Shown piece after piece: positions 46,680 to 56,978 of a stretch of DNA of 64,000 nt. Source of the stretch: Bacillus sp. FJAT-29814. Lineage in GTDB: Bacteria; Bacillota; Bacilli; Bacillales; Cytobacillaceae. The stretch spans positions 140,360 to 204,359 of the forward strand of contig NZ_LMTJ01000005.1 in the NCBI RefSeq assembly GCF_001510715.1, read 5' to 3'. Position numbers and translations under genes: made by a program. The stretch's first letter is position 1. Each line of letters opens with the position of its first letter. The notes under the pieces are model-generated. The model was given only the letters and a program-made list of their open reading frames with translations. It searched no databases and had not been told where the DNA came from.

Positions 46680-48395
46680 ATGGAAGTGAACAAAAAAGAA
46701 GTAATCCGTTTATTGGAGACCATTGCGATTTATATGGAATTAAAGGGTGAGAACCCGTTTAAGGTTTCGGCATTCCGCAAGGCCGCTACAGTGCTTGAGA
46801 TGGACGAACGCACACTGGCAGAAATTGAAGACTTCACCACGCTTTCCGGAATTGGCAAAGGTACGGCGGCCGTAATGGTAGAATACATAAAGGAAGGCAG
46901 CTCTTCGGTACTTAACGAACTGAAGCAGGAAGTGCCTTCAGGGTTAATCCCGCTGCTACAGATTCCTGGTCTAGGCGGCAAAAAAATTTCTAAGCTTTAT
47001 AAGGAATTAGGAATTGTCGATGCCGGGAGTTTGAAAGAAGCTTGTGAGGAAGGCAAGGTCCAAACTCTCGCCGGTTTTGGTAAAAAAACCGAGGAAAAAA
47101 TTCTAGCCGCCATTGCCAATGTCGGAACAAGACCGGAGCGGCTTCCGCTTGCCTATATGCTGCCAATTGCCGAACAAATTGAAGCGATGCTTTCAGCCAT
47201 GCCAGGAGTGCAGCGCTTTTCGCGGGCAGGCAGTCTTAGAAGAATGAGAGAAACGATCAAAGACCTAGATTTTATTATCGCCACCACTGAGCCGCAAACG
47301 GTTCGTGAGCAGCTTTTAAAAATATCTACTATAAAAGAAGTGATTGGCGCCGGCGATACAAAGGTGTCGGTTACACTGGATTTAGATTTTGATATATCCG
47401 TTGATTTCCGATTGGTCAAGCCGGAGGAGTTTATTACTACTCTCCATCATTTTACCGGCTCAAAGGACCATAATGTCCGGATGAGACAATTGGCCAAGGA
47501 ACGTGGCGAAAAAATTAGTGAGTACGGCGTGGAAAATACAGAAACGGGCGAAATCAGGACGTTCAAATCAGAGGAAGAATTTTTCAAGCATTTTGACCTT
47601 CCGTTCATTCCTCCTGAAGTCAGGGAGGACGGCCGGGAAGTTGACACGTTCTCTGCATCGGAAGGATTGATTGAGCTCGAAGACATCAGAGGCGACCTCC
47701 ATATGCATACCACCTGGAGCGACGGTGCCCACTCTCTCGAAGAGATGGCAGAAGCCTGCCGCGCAAGAGGGTATCAATACATAACGATTACCGACCATTC
47801 GCAATATTTAAAGGTAGCCAATGGACTGAACCGTGAACGGCTGTTAAAACAAAAGGAAGAAATCAGAAAGTTAAATGAAAAATATGATGATTTTCTAATA
47901 CTATCAGGTGTCGAAATGGATATTTTGCCGGATGGCAGCCTGGACTTTGAAGATGACCTGCTGGCCGAGATGGATTTTGTCATCGCCTCAATCCATTCCG
48001 CTTTTACCCAGCCGGTCGATAAAATCATGGAGCGCCTGAAAACGGCATTAATGAATCCCCATGTGGATTTGATCGCCCATCCAACCGGCCGGAAAATTGG
48101 CCGCCGTGACGGGTATCCGGTAGATATGGATTTGTTGATTGAGTTAGCCAAAGAAACAAACACCGCCTTGGAATTAAACGCCAATCCGAACCGGCTGGAT
48201 TTGGCGGCTGAGCACTTGAGAAAGGCGCAGGAGGCCGGCGTGAAAATCATGATTAACACCGATGCACATCGCATGGAAACATTAAAGCATATGGAAATTG
48301 GCGTTTCAGCTGCCAAAAAGGGCTGGATTAAAAAATCAACTGTATTAAACGCACTTGATAAACAGGAACTGCTTAATTTTTTGCATAATCGATAA
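46680..48395 (+). CDS. polX: DNA polymerase X / 3'-5' exonuclease PolX
   Basis: A 571-residue repair polymerase of family X with a bacterial PHP exonuclease. The N-terminal 8-kDa part has helix-hairpin-helix motifs ([51 protein letters not shown]). The polymerase core has [20 protein letters not shown] with paired aspartates. The C-terminal PHP domain has [54 protein letters not shown] and [11 protein letters not shown]. The start is ATG behind GGGCGGGAG. mutS2 follows after 16 bp, so the two repair genes are co-transcribed. Confidence 0.96.
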   Translation: MEVNKKEVIRLLETIAIYMELKGENPFKVSAFRKAATVLEMDERTLAEIEDFTTLSGIGKGTAAVMVEYIKEGSSSVLNELKQEVPSGLIPLLQIPGLGGKKISKLYKELGIVDAGSLKEACEEGKVQTLAGFGKKTEEKILAAIANVGTRPERLPLAYMLPIAEQIEAMLSAMPGVQRFSRAGSLRRMRETIKDLDFIIATTEPQTVREQLLKISTIKEVIGAGDTKVSVTLDLDFDISVDFRLVKPEEFITTLHHFTGSKDHNVRMRQLAKERGEKISEYGVENTETGEIRTFKSEEEFFKHFDLPFIPPEVREDGREVDTFSASEGLIELEDIRGDLHMHTTWSDGAHSLEEMAEACRARGYQYITITDHSQYLKVANGLNRERLLKQKEEIRKLNEKYDDFLILSGVEMDILPDGSLDFEDDLLAEMDFVIASIHSAFTQPVDKIMERLKTALMNPHVDLIAHPTGRKIGRRDGYPVDMDLLIELAKETNTALELNANPNRLDLAAEHLRKAQEAGVKIMINTDAHRMETLKHMEIGVSAAKKGWIKKSTVLNALDKQELLNFLHNR

Positions 48396-48411
48396 AAGGA
48401 GGCTCGCCCTC

Positions 48412-50769
48412 ATGCATGAACGGGTTTTAAAAGTATTGGAATTTACCAAGGTCAGGGAGCAGCTGCTGGACCATGCTGCATCCTCGCTAGGTAAAGATAA
48501 AATAAAAAATATGGTTCCGTCGCCTGACTTTGAGGAAGTGGTCAAGCTCCAGGCAGAAACGGACGAGGCAGCAACGGTATTGCGTATTAAAGGGCATGTC
48601 CCGCTATCGGGAATCCATGACATTCGCGCACATGTCAAACGCTCAGTAATCGGCGGTGTTTTAAGCCCGCATGAACTAGTGCAGATTGCCAGCACGATTC
48701 ATGCCAGCCGCCAAATCAAACGGTTTATTGAAGAAATTGCCGAAGAACGGACCGAGATTCCGATCTTACAAGAACAGGTCGGGCAAATCATTCCGCTTAC
48801 GAACCTAGAGCAGACCATTAAAATGGCGATTGATGAAAGTGGTGAAGTATTGGACGGAGCCAGCGATCTCTTGCGCTCATTAAGACACCAGCTTCGTTCA
48901 AATGAGGCGCGGGTCCGGGAGAAGCTAGAAAGTATGATTCGCTCATCAAGTGCCCAGAAAATGCTGTCAGATGCGATTATCACGATTCGAAATGACCGCT
49001 TTGTCATTCCCGTCAAGCAGGAATATCGCGGCCACTATGGCGGGATTATTCACGACCAAAGTGCTTCCGGCCAAACATTATTCATCGAGCCACAGGTGAT
49101 TGTGCAGCTGAATAACCAGCTTCAGGATATCCGCGTGAAAGAACAGCTGGAAATTGAGCGGATCTTGGCCGAGTTATCGGCGGATGCTGCCCAACACGCA
49201 AATGAGCTGCAAGTAATCGTTGAGGTTATGGCAAATTTGGATTTTATTTTTGCTAAAGCCCGTTATGGGAAAAAAATAAAAGCAACAATGCCTGCAATGA
49301 ACAACGAAGGAAGAATTGCGCTTTATAAGGCAAGGCATCCGTTAATCCCGATGGATGTAGTCGTAGCCAATGATATTATGCTCGGTAAGGATTACACGAC
49401 CATTGTTATCACCGGACCAAACACCGGAGGGAAAACGGTCACATTGAAAACGCTCGGTTTATGTACGTTGATGGCCCAGGCCGGACTTCAGGTCCCCGCT
49501 CAGGACGGGTCAGAACTGGCGGTATTTGATGCGGTTTACGCCGATATAGGCGATGAACAATCGATTGAGCAGAGTCTCAGTACCTTCTCCTCCCATATGG
49601 TTAACATTGTTGATATCTTAGATCGGGTTGATTTTAATAGCCTGGTATTATTTGATGAACTGGGTGCCGGTACCGACCCGCAGGAAGGGGCAGCCCTGGC
49701 GATCTCGATATTAGATGAAGTTTATCGGCGAGGAGCAAGGGTGGTGGCAACAACCCACTATCCGGAACTGAAAGCATACGGCTATAACCGTGAGGGTGTG
49801 CTGAATGCCAGCGTTGAATTTGATGTCGAAACACTTAGCCCAACCTATAAATTGTTGCTGGGGGTTCCGGGACGGAGCAATGCCTTCGAAATCTCTAAAA
49901 GGCTGGGATTGAATGAACGGGTGATTGGGGCAGCCCGCTCCCATGTCAGCGAAGACACTAATCAAATCGACAAAATGATTGCCTCACTTGAAGAAAGTAA
50001 GCGACAGGCAGAACTCGAGCAGCAGGAAGCCCGTGATTTTTTGAAGCAGGCCGAGAAGCTGCATAAAGATTTGCAGAAGCAAATGGTCGATTTTTACGAG
50101 AAAAAGGATTCCATGCTTGAAAAGGCTGCGGAAAAGGCAGAGGAAATCGTCGAAGAGGCCAAGAAAGAAGCGGAAGGCGTGATTCGCGACCTTCGCAAGA
50201 TGCGGACCGAAAAGCATGCCGACATTAAGGAGCATGAGTTGATTGAAGCCAAACGGCGCCTTGAGTCAGCCACGCCTGAAGTGAAAAAATCCGCTCAGCC
50301 ACTTCAGAAAAAGTCTAAAAAGCATCAATATACTCCAGGGGATGAGGTGAAGGTGCTTACCTTTAACTCTAATGGGATCTTGCTGGAGCAAGTGTCAAAT
50401 AATGAATGGCAGGTTCAGATCGGGATATTAAAGATGAAGGTAAAGGAAAAGGATTTAGAATATATCGATTCGCCAAAACAGGTAGCAACAAAGCCGCTTA
50501 CGATTGTAAAAGGCAGGGACAGCAATGTGAAACTGGAGCTTGACCTACGCGGGGAGCGGTACGAGGATGCACTGTTAAAGGTGGAGAAATATATCGATGA
50601 TGCCCTGCTTGCCAACTACGCGCGTGTATCGATTATCCACGGTAAGGGGACAGGTGCACTGCGTCAAGGAGTTCAGGAATATTTAAAAAACCACCGATCT
50701 GTCAAGAAAATTCGCTTTGGAGAAGCTGGAGAAGGCGGTTCAGGGGTTACCGTTGTGGAGTTTAAATGA
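48412..50769 (+). CDS. mutS2: Endonuclease MutS2
   Basis: A 785-residue MutS2, the same length as B. subtilis MutSB. It lacks the mismatch-recognition domain of MutS. It has core/clamp helices, then the ATPase with Walker [20 protein letters not shown] and Walker [22 protein letters not shown] long coiled coil follows (about 520-640), and the C-terminal Smr nuclease domain has [20 protein letters not shown] and [15 protein letters not shown]. MutS2 proteins act on recombination intermediates and on collided ribosomes. The ATG at 48412 follows AAAGGAGG; an earlier in-frame start lies within polX. Confidence 0.96.
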   Translation: MHERVLKVLEFTKVREQLLDHAASSLGKDKIKNMVPSPDFEEVVKLQAETDEAATVLRIKGHVPLSGIHDIRAHVKRSVIGGVLSPHELVQIASTIHASRQIKRFIEEIAEERTEIPILQEQVGQIIPLTNLEQTIKMAIDESGEVLDGASDLLRSLRHQLRSNEARVREKLESMIRSSSAQKMLSDAIITIRNDRFVIPVKQEYRGHYGGIIHDQSASGQTLFIEPQVIVQLNNQLQDIRVKEQLEIERILAELSADAAQHANELQVIVEVMANLDFIFAKARYGKKIKATMPAMNNEGRIALYKARHPLIPMDVVVANDIMLGKDYTTIVITGPNTGGKTVTLKTLGLCTLMAQAGLQVPAQDGSELAVFDAVYADIGDEQSIEQSLSTFSSHMVNIVDILDRVDFNSLVLFDELGAGTDPQEGAALAISILDEVYRRGARVVATTHYPELKAYGYNREGVLNASVEFDVETLSPTYKLLLGVPGRSNAFEISKRLGLNERVIGAARSHVSEDTNQIDKMIASLEESKRQAELEQQEARDFLKQAEKLHKDLQKQMVDFYEKKDSMLEKAAEKAEEIVEEAKKEAEGVIRDLRKMRTEKHADIKEHELIEAKRRLESATPEVKKSAQPLQKKSKKHQYTPGDEVKVLTFNSNGILLEQVSNNEWQVQIGILKMKVKEKDLEYIDSPKQVATKPLTIVKGRDSNVKLELDLRGERYEDALLKVEKYIDDALLANYARVSIIHGKGTGALRQGVQEYLKNHRSVKKIRFGEAGEGGSGVTVVEFK

Positions 50770-50840
50770 TAACTTGCTGAGTTGCAAAGCCATGGTACGG
50801 AGAGAGAGGCAAGTAAATACGCTTTATGGGGAGAGTAGGC

Positions 50841-51248
50841 ATGGATCAGTTTTGGGAAAATGAGTATATTCAAATTGCTGCCGATTATAGTGTCGTGATC
50901 TTATGTTTGATCGTCTTTCTGGCCGTGTTTGAGATTGTGACAAAATATAAAAATTGGGAAGAAATTAAGAAGGGGAATGTGGCGGTCGCGATGGCCACTG
51001 GCGGCAAGATTTTTGGGGTGGCCAATATATTCCGCCATTCGATTGAAGACCATGACACCCTCCTATCCATGATTGGCTGGGGAGTTTATGGCTTCGTGCT
51101 GCTGTTGGCCGGTTATTTTATCTTTGAATTTTTGACGCCAAAGTTTAAAATTGATGAAGAAATTCAAAATGATAATCGGGCGGTCGGTCTGATTTCGATG
51201 ATCATCTCCATCGGGTTATCGTATGTGATTGGGGCAGGTATTTCATAA
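50841..51248 (+). CDS. yshE: DUF350 membrane protein YshE
   Basis: A 135-residue DUF350 protein with four membrane helices: AADYSVVILCLIVFLAVFEI, VAVAMATGGKIFGVANIFR, LLSMIGWGVYGFVLLLAGYF, and a C-terminal VGLISMIISIGLSYVIGAGI. The family forms a repeat pair of two-helix units; its function is unknown. The ATG at 50841 starts MDQFWENEYIQI; GGGGAGAGTAGG lies upstream. It follows mutS2 after 71 bp and is followed closely by a 27-codon ORF on the same strand. Confidence 0.88.
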   Translation: MDQFWENEYIQIAADYSVVILCLIVFLAVFEIVTKYKNWEEIKKGNVAVAMATGGKIFGVANIFRHSIEDHDTLLSMIGWGVYGFVLLLAGYFIFEFLTPKFKIDEEIQNDNRAVGLISMIISIGLSYVIGAGIS

Positions 51249-51261
51249 GGGGAGAACGTTA

Positions 51262-51345
51262 GTGGAAACATTGGCAAAAGTACTTTTTGGATTATGTGGC
51301 CTGTTTATACTGGTCGGCATCATTTATATGGTATTCTTCGCATAA
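51262..51345 (+). CDS. Small 27-residue membrane protein (putative)
   Basis: A GTG-started ORF of 27 codons. AAGGGGAGAACGTTA precedes it, with GGGGAG about 8 nt from the start. The product has a charged start (METLAKVLFG) and then one continuous hydrophobic helix (LCGLFILVGIIYMVFF). It begins 13 bp after yshE and ends just before the shared terminator. That placement, a good ribosome binding site and a clean membrane helix suggest a real gene. I recognise no family. Confidence 0.6.
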   Translation: METLAKVLFGLCGLFILVGIIYMVFFA

Positions 51346-51352
51346 AAATTAG

Positions 51353-51388
51353 AAAACACCGTCGATTATTTTCGGCGGTGTTTTTTTT
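51353..51388 (+). terminator. Terminator after yshE and the small ORF
   Basis: AACACCGTCGA (51355-51365) pairs with TCGGCGGTGTT (51372-51382, one G-U), then TTTTTTT. Confidence 0.92.
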
Positions 51389-51534
51389 CAAAAAGTTTGT
51401 CCAAATTGTTTGATTGAAATAATGAAATGGTACAGGCATTTAATATAAACACTGTTAATAAACTAGATATACTACACAAATTTTTTAATCTGTGGACAAT
51501 AGGTACTAAATCATACAAAAATTAGGAGCTTTTA

Positions 51535-51563
51535 TTGTTAATTGTCAATTTCTGTATTATAAT
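51535..51563 (+). promoter_or_regulatory. Predicted sigma-A promoter of the lcfA-fadR-fadB operon
   Basis: TTGTTA (51535-51540), a 17-nt spacer, TATAAT (51558-51563). A single FadR-like half-site, ATGAATG (51568-51574), overlaps the start region, but no full palindrome is present. Confidence 0.65.
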
Positions 51564-51615
51564 TGTGATGAATGTTGGAAATTTTTAAAAAAGTTGCAAT
51601 AAAAGGGGGTAAATT

Positions 51616-53319
51616 ATGTCAGAGTCAAAATTGTGGTTGAAACATTATCCTGAAGAAATACCTGCAACACTCGACTACTCCTCAGAACCAGTGCAAAAGT
51701 ATCTTGAAATAACAGCCAAGAATTATCCTGAAAAAATTGCTCTTCATTTCATGGGGAAAGAAATGACCTTTAAACAACTCTATGAAGATGCATTAAGCTT
51801 TGCAGGTTACCTTCAGGGAACCCTTGGAATTAAAAAAGGTGACCGTGTCGCCATCCTGCTGCCAAATTGTCCACAAAATGTAATCGCTTTCTTTGGCATA
51901 TTGCTAGCTGGCGGGATTGTAGTGGAAACCAATCCATTATATACCGAACGCGAGCTTGAACATCAAATGAAGGATTCAGGCGCAATAGCTATTATCACCC
52001 TAGACATACTTTATCCGCGTGTTTCCAAAATAATGCCGCAAACCGATTTAACTCACATCATTGTTACCTGCATAAAAGACTTCTTGCCGTTTCCGAAAAA
52101 CCTCGTTTATCCTTATATTCAGAAAAAGCAATATGGAATTGTCGTTAAAGTAAAACATGAAGGCCATACACATTTACTTACAGAGATCTTGAAGTGGAAG
52201 CAGAAAAAATTAATACAGCATGATTTCAACCTTGAGGAAGACATCTGTTTGCTGCAGTATACAGGCGGGACAACAGGACTGCCGAAGGGGGTTATGCTGA
52301 CTCATAGAAATATCATTGCCAACACCACGGCGAACGGAGCTTGGCTTTATAAATGCAAACCTGGTGAGGAAGTTATCTTGGGGATCCTGCCATTTTTCCA
52401 TGTGTATGGCCTGACAACCGTGATGATCTTGTCGATTATGATGGCATCAAAATTAGTGTTAATGCCAAAATTTGATGCACTCGATACATTAAAAACGATT
52501 GAAAAACAGCGTCCGACCTTATTCCCGGGAGCGCCGACGATTTTTATCGGCCTGTTAAACCATCCTGATTTGAAAAAATATGATTTATCATCGATTAATG
52601 CTTGTATCAGCGGTTCTGCATCGCTACCACAAGAGGTACAGGAGAAGTTTGAGTCCATCACGGGTGGAAAGCTGGTTGAAGGCTATGGGTTGTCAGAAGC
52701 ATCTCCGGTCACCCATTCCAATTTCTTGTGGGGAGAACGTGTGAAGGGCAGCATTGGGGTGCCATACCCAGATACAGATGCCAAGGTCGTTTCACCTGAA
52801 ACGGGAGAAGAAATGCCGTTAAAGGAAATTGGCGAAATCATCATTAAAGGCCCGCAGGTTATGAAGGGCTATTGGAACCGTCCGGAAGCAACGGAAGAGG
52901 TATTGAAGGACGGCTGGCTTTATACAGGTGATTTGGGTTATATGGATGAAAATGGATATTTCTATGTGGTTGATCGCAAAAAGGATATGATTATCGCGGG
53001 GGGGTATAATATTTATCCAAGAGAGATAGAAGAAGTATTATATGAACATCCGGATGTAGTTGAAGCAGTAGCTGCCGGAATTCCTGACCCATACCGCGGC
53101 GAAACCGTTAAAGCCTACATTGTGTTAAAGGATGGCTCGGCTGTTACCGCCGACGAAATGAACAAATTTGCCAGAAAATATCTGGCAGCCTATAAGGTAC
53201 CAAGACAATACGAATTCAGAAATGAACTGCCCAAAACGGCCGTCGGCAAAATATTAAGACGGATGCTGGTAGAGGAAGAACTCCAAAAACTAGAGAATGA
53301 AAGTAAAAAACATGCTTAG
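51616..53319 (+). CDS. lcfA: Long-chain fatty-acid-CoA ligase
   Basis: A 567-residue acyl-CoA synthetase that activates long-chain fatty acids with ATP and CoA for beta-oxidation. The AMP-binding motifs are LLQYTGGTTGLPKGVMLTHR (P-loop), EGYGLSEASPVTH, GWLYTGDLGYMDENGYFYVV, DRKKDMIIAGGYNIYPREIE and PKTAVGKILRR with the catalytic lysine. The start is ATG behind AAAAGGGGG. It is the first gene of a fatty-acid degradation block (lcfA, fadR, fadB, etfB, etfA) arranged as in B. subtilis. Confidence 0.96.
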   Translation: MSESKLWLKHYPEEIPATLDYSSEPVQKYLEITAKNYPEKIALHFMGKEMTFKQLYEDALSFAGYLQGTLGIKKGDRVAILLPNCPQNVIAFFGILLAGGIVVETNPLYTERELEHQMKDSGAIAIITLDILYPRVSKIMPQTDLTHIIVTCIKDFLPFPKNLVYPYIQKKQYGIVVKVKHEGHTHLLTEILKWKQKKLIQHDFNLEEDICLLQYTGGTTGLPKGVMLTHRNIIANTTANGAWLYKCKPGEEVILGILPFFHVYGLTTVMILSIMMASKLVLMPKFDALDTLKTIEKQRPTLFPGAPTIFIGLLNHPDLKKYDLSSINACISGSASLPQEVQEKFESITGGKLVEGYGLSEASPVTHSNFLWGERVKGSIGVPYPDTDAKVVSPETGEEMPLKEIGEIIIKGPQVMKGYWNRPEATEEVLKDGWLYTGDLGYMDENGYFYVVDRKKDMIIAGGYNIYPREIEEVLYEHPDVVEAVAAGIPDPYRGETVKAYIVLKDGSAVTADEMNKFARKYLAAYKVPRQYEFRNELPKTAVGKILRRMLVEEELQKLENESKKHA

Positions 53320-53433
53320 CAGCTTAGAAGACTTCGCCCTTATTTTTTTTGATAAAAAAGGGTTGTCTCATTAAAATTGTGAAAATTATATGAAGAAGTA
53401 TTTCTTGACAGAAATACAGATAATAATTAATAT

Positions 53434-53465
53434 AAAAATATGAATGATGATTCATTCATATTTTT
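53434..53465. promoter_or_regulatory. FadR (TetR-type) operator
   Basis: ATGAATGA-TGAT-TCATTCAT (53440-53459) is a perfect inverted repeat, extended by further T/A pairs to 14-bp arms at 53434-53465. It fits the B. subtilis FadR consensus of TGAATGA half-sites. It lies 50 bp before the fadR start, suggesting autoregulation. Confidence 0.85.
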
Positions 53466-53511
53466 CTTTTTATTTAAGAGATTGATTTTTTTCTTCAAAG
53501 GCGGGATAGCA

Positions 53512-54102
53512 GTGAAAAAATTGAGACCAAAATACATGCAAATTATTGATGCAGCAGTTGTTGTAATCGCCGAAAACGGTTACCACCAGGCCCAGGTTTC
53601 AAAAATTGCCAAGCAGGCCGGAGTGGCCGATGGCACCATTTATCTTTATTTTAAAAACAAAGAAGACATCCTGATCTCTCTCTTTGAAGAAAAAATGGGA
53701 CAATTTGTTGAAAATATAGAGGTAAAGACAGCAGGAAAACAGACGGCGGCGGAGAAGTTATTAATGATGATTGAAACTCACTTCCAACTCCTGTCAGAGG
53801 ATATACATATGGCGATTGTAACCCAGCTGGAATTGCGCCAGTCGAACAAGGAGCTGCGCTTGAAAATAAACGCTGTCCTTAAAGGATATTTGCAGCTTAT
53901 CGACAAGATCCTTATGGAAGGCATGGAAAATGGGGAGTTTTCAAGTGATCTTGATGTTCGCTTAACAAGACAAATGATCTTTGGGACCATTGATGAAATT
54001 GTCACATCATGGGTCATGAGCGAACAAAAGTTTAATTTGGTCGCAATGGCACCCAAAGTCCACAGTCTTTTGTTAAACGGGCTGGGGAGCTATCAGCGAT
54101 AA
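53512..54102 (+). CDS. fadR: Fatty-acid degradation regulator FadR (TetR family)
   Basis: A 196-residue TetR-type repressor, closely matching B. subtilis FadR (formerly YsiA), which leaves its operators when long-chain acyl-CoA binds. The helix-turn-helix region is AENGYHQAQVSKIAKQAGVA followed by DGTIYLYFKNKEDILISLF. The C-terminal helical domain holds the ligand. The GTG at 53512 is chosen (RPKYMQIIDAA follows; AAAGGCGGG upstream); an earlier in-frame ATG at 53440 lies on the operator itself. It is distinct from the GntR/FadR-like regulator at 5984. Confidence 0.96.
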   Translation: MKKLRPKYMQIIDAAVVVIAENGYHQAQVSKIAKQAGVADGTIYLYFKNKEDILISLFEEKMGQFVENIEVKTAGKQTAAEKLLMMIETHFQLLSEDIHMAIVTQLELRQSNKELRLKINAVLKGYLQLIDKILMEGMENGEFSSDLDVRLTRQMIFGTIDEIVTSWVMSEQKFNLVAMAPKVHSLLLNGLGSYQR

Positions 54103-54120
54103 AGGATAGGAGGGAATGGA

Positions 54121-54894
54121 TTGGAATATTTAAAATGGTCAAGTGAAGGAAGCGTTGCAGTGATCACGCTCGAGCGTCCCCCGGCAAATGCTCTTTCAAA
54201 CGGTCTGTTACGGGAGCTATCTGCCGTCCTGGATGAAGTGGAGCCTAACCGGGAGCTAAGGGTTGTTGTCATTCATGGGGAGGGCCGCTTTTTCTCGGCA
54301 GGTGCCGATATTAAGGAATTTACTACAGTTGGCTCTTCTGATGATTTTTCAAAGCTGGGTTCGTTTGGACAGGATTTATTCGACAGGATGGAGAAATTCC
54401 CTAAACCGATCATTGCCGCGATTCACGGTGCGGCCCTTGGCGGTGGCTTGGAGCTGGCAATGGCCTGCCATATCCGCCTTGTCAGCGAAACCGCCAAACT
54501 TGGTTTGCCTGAATTGCAGCTCGGGTTAATTCCGGGATTTGCCGGAACCCAGCGTTTGCCAAGATATGTTGGTGTGGCAAGAGCGGCGGAAATGATGTTC
54601 ACTTCAGAACCAATCACAGGATTGGAAGCGGTTCAATTTGGTCTTGCGAACCACGCTTATCCGGAAGCAGAGGTTTTGGAGCAGGCATTAAAGCTTGCGA
54701 ACAAAATTGCCAAGAAGAGTCCTGTCGCTATAAAAGCGGCTATCGAACTAGTAAACTATGCAAAAACGAAAGAGTTTTACGAAGGAACCAAACGAGAAGC
54801 CGAGCTGTTCGGCCAGGTGTTTGGCTCAAATGATGCAAAAGAGGGCATCCAAGCCTTTATTGAAAAAAGGGTGCCAAATTTTAAAGGCGAATAA
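54121..54894 (+). CDS. fadB: Enoyl-CoA hydratase FadB
   Basis: A 257-residue crotonase-fold enoyl-CoA hydratase that adds water to trans-2-enoyl-CoA in beta-oxidation. The oxyanion-hole segments are GEGRFFSAGADIKEF and HGAALGGGLELAMACHIRL; the catalytic glutamate region is GLPELQLGLIPGFAGTQRLP. It starts with TTG right after a GGAGGGAATGGA site, 18 bp behind fadR, so the operon continues. A 125-bp gap with hairpins follows before etfB. Confidence 0.94.
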   Translation: MEYLKWSSEGSVAVITLERPPANALSNGLLRELSAVLDEVEPNRELRVVVIHGEGRFFSAGADIKEFTTVGSSDDFSKLGSFGQDLFDRMEKFPKPIIAAIHGAALGGGLELAMACHIRLVSETAKLGLPELQLGLIPGFAGTQRLPRYVGVARAAEMMFTSEPITGLEAVQFGLANHAYPEAEVLEQALKLANKIAKKSPVAIKAAIELVNYAKTKEFYEGTKREAELFGQVFGSNDAKEGIQAFIEKRVPNFKGE

Positions 54895-54952
54895 ACTTCA
54901 CATGGCATAGTGCTGAGCATCCGCTCGGGGCCGTTGAAGCTTATATATTTTT

Positions 54953-54997
54953 TTAAGAAAAATATTCTTAATTTTTCAAACTAAAAAAATGTTTGAA
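54953..54997 (+). promoter_or_regulatory. Two hairpins in the etfB leader
   Basis: TTAAGAA / TTCTTAA (54953-54971, loop AAATA) and TTCAAAC / GTTTGAA (54975-54997) stand back to back just before the etfB ribosome binding site. They could be operators or mRNA processing hairpins between fadB and etfB. Confidence 0.4.
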
Positions 54998-55019
54998 TAT
55001 CTAGGAGGGAACCCTGACC

Positions 55020-55793
55020 ATGAACATTTATGTGTTAATGAAAAGAACCTTTGATACGGAAGAAAAAATCAGCCTTTCCGGCGGCAAAATCAATGAGGAT
55101 GGCGCCGAATTCATCATCAATCCTTATGACGAGTATGCAATTGAAGAAGCGATCCAAGTCCGCGATGCCAATGGCGGTGAAGTGACTGTCATTTCTGTCG
55201 GCAATGAAGACACTGAAAAGCAGCTTCGTACTGCACTTGCAATGGGCGCTGATAAAGCTGTTCTAATCAATACCGAAGATGATGTGGAGAACGGCGACCA
55301 ATTTACAACAGCTAAAATCCTTGCTGAATACTTAAAGGATAAAGAAGTTGACCTTATTTTAGGTGGAAATGTTGCGATCGATAATGCTTCCGGCCAGGTT
55401 GGTCCTCGTGTTGCCGAGCTGCTGGATATTCCTTATGTAACGACGATTACTAAGCTTGAAATTGATGGCACCAGCGTAACGGTTACACGTGACGTAGAGG
55501 GTGATTCCGAAGTAATTGAAACAAGCCTGCCATTATTAGTGACTGCACAACAAGGATTAAACGAGCCGCGCTATCCTTCTTTACCGGGTATTATGAAAGC
55601 GAAGAAGAAGCCGCTTGAAGAACTGGAACTGGATGATCTTGATCTTGAAGAAGATGATGTTGAAGCAAAAACAAAAACGATTGAAATCTATCTGCCTGCT
55701 AAAAAAGAAGCAGGAAAGGTCCTATCAGGCGATTTGGCTGACCAAGTGAAGGAGCTTGTTCACCTGCTGCACACTGAAGCTAAAGTCATTTAA
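55020..55793 (+). CDS. etfB: Electron transfer flavoprotein beta subunit
   Basis: A 257-residue EtfB. With EtfA it accepts electrons from acyl-CoA dehydrogenases. It starts MNIYVLMKRTFDTEEKI, has the nucleotide region DEYAIEEAIQVRDANGGEVT, a hallmark LGGNVAIDNASGQVGPRVAE and a typical signature GLNEPRYPSLPGIMKAKKKP, and an acidic linker (ELDDLDLEEDDVEAK) before the C-terminus that wraps round EtfA. The ATG follows GGAGGG. It is followed by etfA after 39 bp. Confidence 0.96.
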   Translation: MNIYVLMKRTFDTEEKISLSGGKINEDGAEFIINPYDEYAIEEAIQVRDANGGEVTVISVGNEDTEKQLRTALAMGADKAVLINTEDDVENGDQFTTAKILAEYLKDKEVDLILGGNVAIDNASGQVGPRVAELLDIPYVTTITKLEIDGTSVTVTRDVEGDSEVIETSLPLLVTAQQGLNEPRYPSLPGIMKAKKKPLEELELDDLDLEEDDVEAKTKTIEIYLPAKKEAGKVLSGDLADQVKELVHLLHTEAKVI

Positions 55794-55832
55794 TCGGTTT
55801 TCATAATAATTGTTTCCAGGAGGTATACACAT

Positions 55833-56810
55833 ATGTCAAGAAAAGTATTGGTACTCGGAGAAGTTCGTGACGGATCCTTACGTAATGTATCTTTCGAAGC
55901 AGTTGCTGCAGCAAAAACAGTTGCAGAAGGCGGAGAAGTTGTCGGTGTTTTAATTGGTGATGCAATAAGCAGCCTAGGTGCGGAGCTAGTGAAATATGGC
56001 GCTGATCGCGTAGTCGTTGTTGAAGATGAAAAATTAAAGCAATATACATCTGATGGATTTTCTCAAGCTTTGTTGGCTGTAGTGGACCAAGAGCAGCCTG
56101 AAGGCCTGGTATTTGGACATACTGCACTGGGCAAAGACCTGTCTCCAAAAATTGCTGCCAAGCTTGAGTCCGGTTTGATTTCCGATGCAACCTCAGTAGA
56201 AGTCGCTGGTGGGAATGTTGTATTCACACGTCCGATTTACTCCGGTAAAGCGTTTGAGAAGAAAATCGTGACCGATGGTTTAATTTTTGCAACGGTTCGT
56301 CCAAATAACATTGCACCGCTTGAAAAAGATGAAAGCAGAGCTGGGGAAGTCTCTTCCCTTTCCGTAGAAATCAAAGACCTTCGCGCCATCATTAAAGAAG
56401 TGGTACGAAAAGCAACCGAAGGCGTTGACCTAAGTGAAGCGAAAGTAGTTGTTTCCGGCGGACGCGGTGTCAAGAGTGCGGAAGGCTTTGCCCCGCTTAA
56501 AGAATTAGCCGATGTATTGGGCGGTGCCGTAGGTGCTTCCCGTGGTGCCTGTGACGCTGAATATTGCGATTATTCGCTGCAAATTGGCCAAACAGGTAAG
56601 GTTGTAACACCTGATCTATATATCGCTTGCGGCATTTCCGGTGCCATCCAGCACCTTGCCGGCATGTCCAACTCCAAAGTCATTGTGGCCATCAACAAGG
56701 ACCCTGAAGCAAACATCTTCAAGGTGGCCGATTACGGTATCGTGGGTGACCTATTCGAAGTGGTGCCAATGTTGACGGAAGAGTTTAAAAAGCTAAAGGT
56801 TCACCAATAA
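55833..56810 (+). CDS. etfA: Electron transfer flavoprotein alpha subunit
   Basis: A 325-residue EtfA that holds FAD and passes electrons toward the quinone pool. It has an N-terminal alpha/beta domain ([20 protein letters not shown]), and the C-terminal FAD domain with [60 protein letters not shown] and [20 protein letters not shown]. The ATG follows CAGGAGG. It ends the beta-oxidation block with a strong terminator. Confidence 0.97.
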   Translation: MSRKVLVLGEVRDGSLRNVSFEAVAAAKTVAEGGEVVGVLIGDAISSLGAELVKYGADRVVVVEDEKLKQYTSDGFSQALLAVVDQEQPEGLVFGHTALGKDLSPKIAAKLESGLISDATSVEVAGGNVVFTRPIYSGKAFEKKIVTDGLIFATVRPNNIAPLEKDESRAGEVSSLSVEIKDLRAIIKEVVRKATEGVDLSEAKVVVSGGRGVKSAEGFAPLKELADVLGGAVGASRGACDAEYCDYSLQIGQTGKVVTPDLYIACGISGAIQHLAGMSNSKVIVAINKDPEANIFKVADYGIVGDLFEVVPMLTEEFKKLKVHQ

Positions 56811-56819
56811 TAATATAGG

Positions 56820-56847
56820 GGCGAGCGGAACAGTTCCGCTCGCTTTT
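56820..56847 (+). terminator. Terminator after etfA
   Basis: GCGAGCGGAAC (56821-56831) and GTTCCGCTCGC (56833-56843) form a perfect inverted repeat, followed by TTTT. Confidence 0.9.
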
Positions 56848-56978
56848 ATCATGGCTTTTGCATAGAATACTTACGGGTAAAAAGGGAAAATTAGTTGCGA
56901 GACAGATTATTAGCGTGTAAATGCTAACAATGTTATACTTTCGTTAGTATTTAAGTTATTTTTTAGGAGGTCAATAAA

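Noticed and set aside
53440..53511. N-terminal extension of FadR from the ATG at 53440
   Set aside because: That codon is part of the operator palindrome, and the extra residues are a low-complexity Phe-rich run absent from the family.
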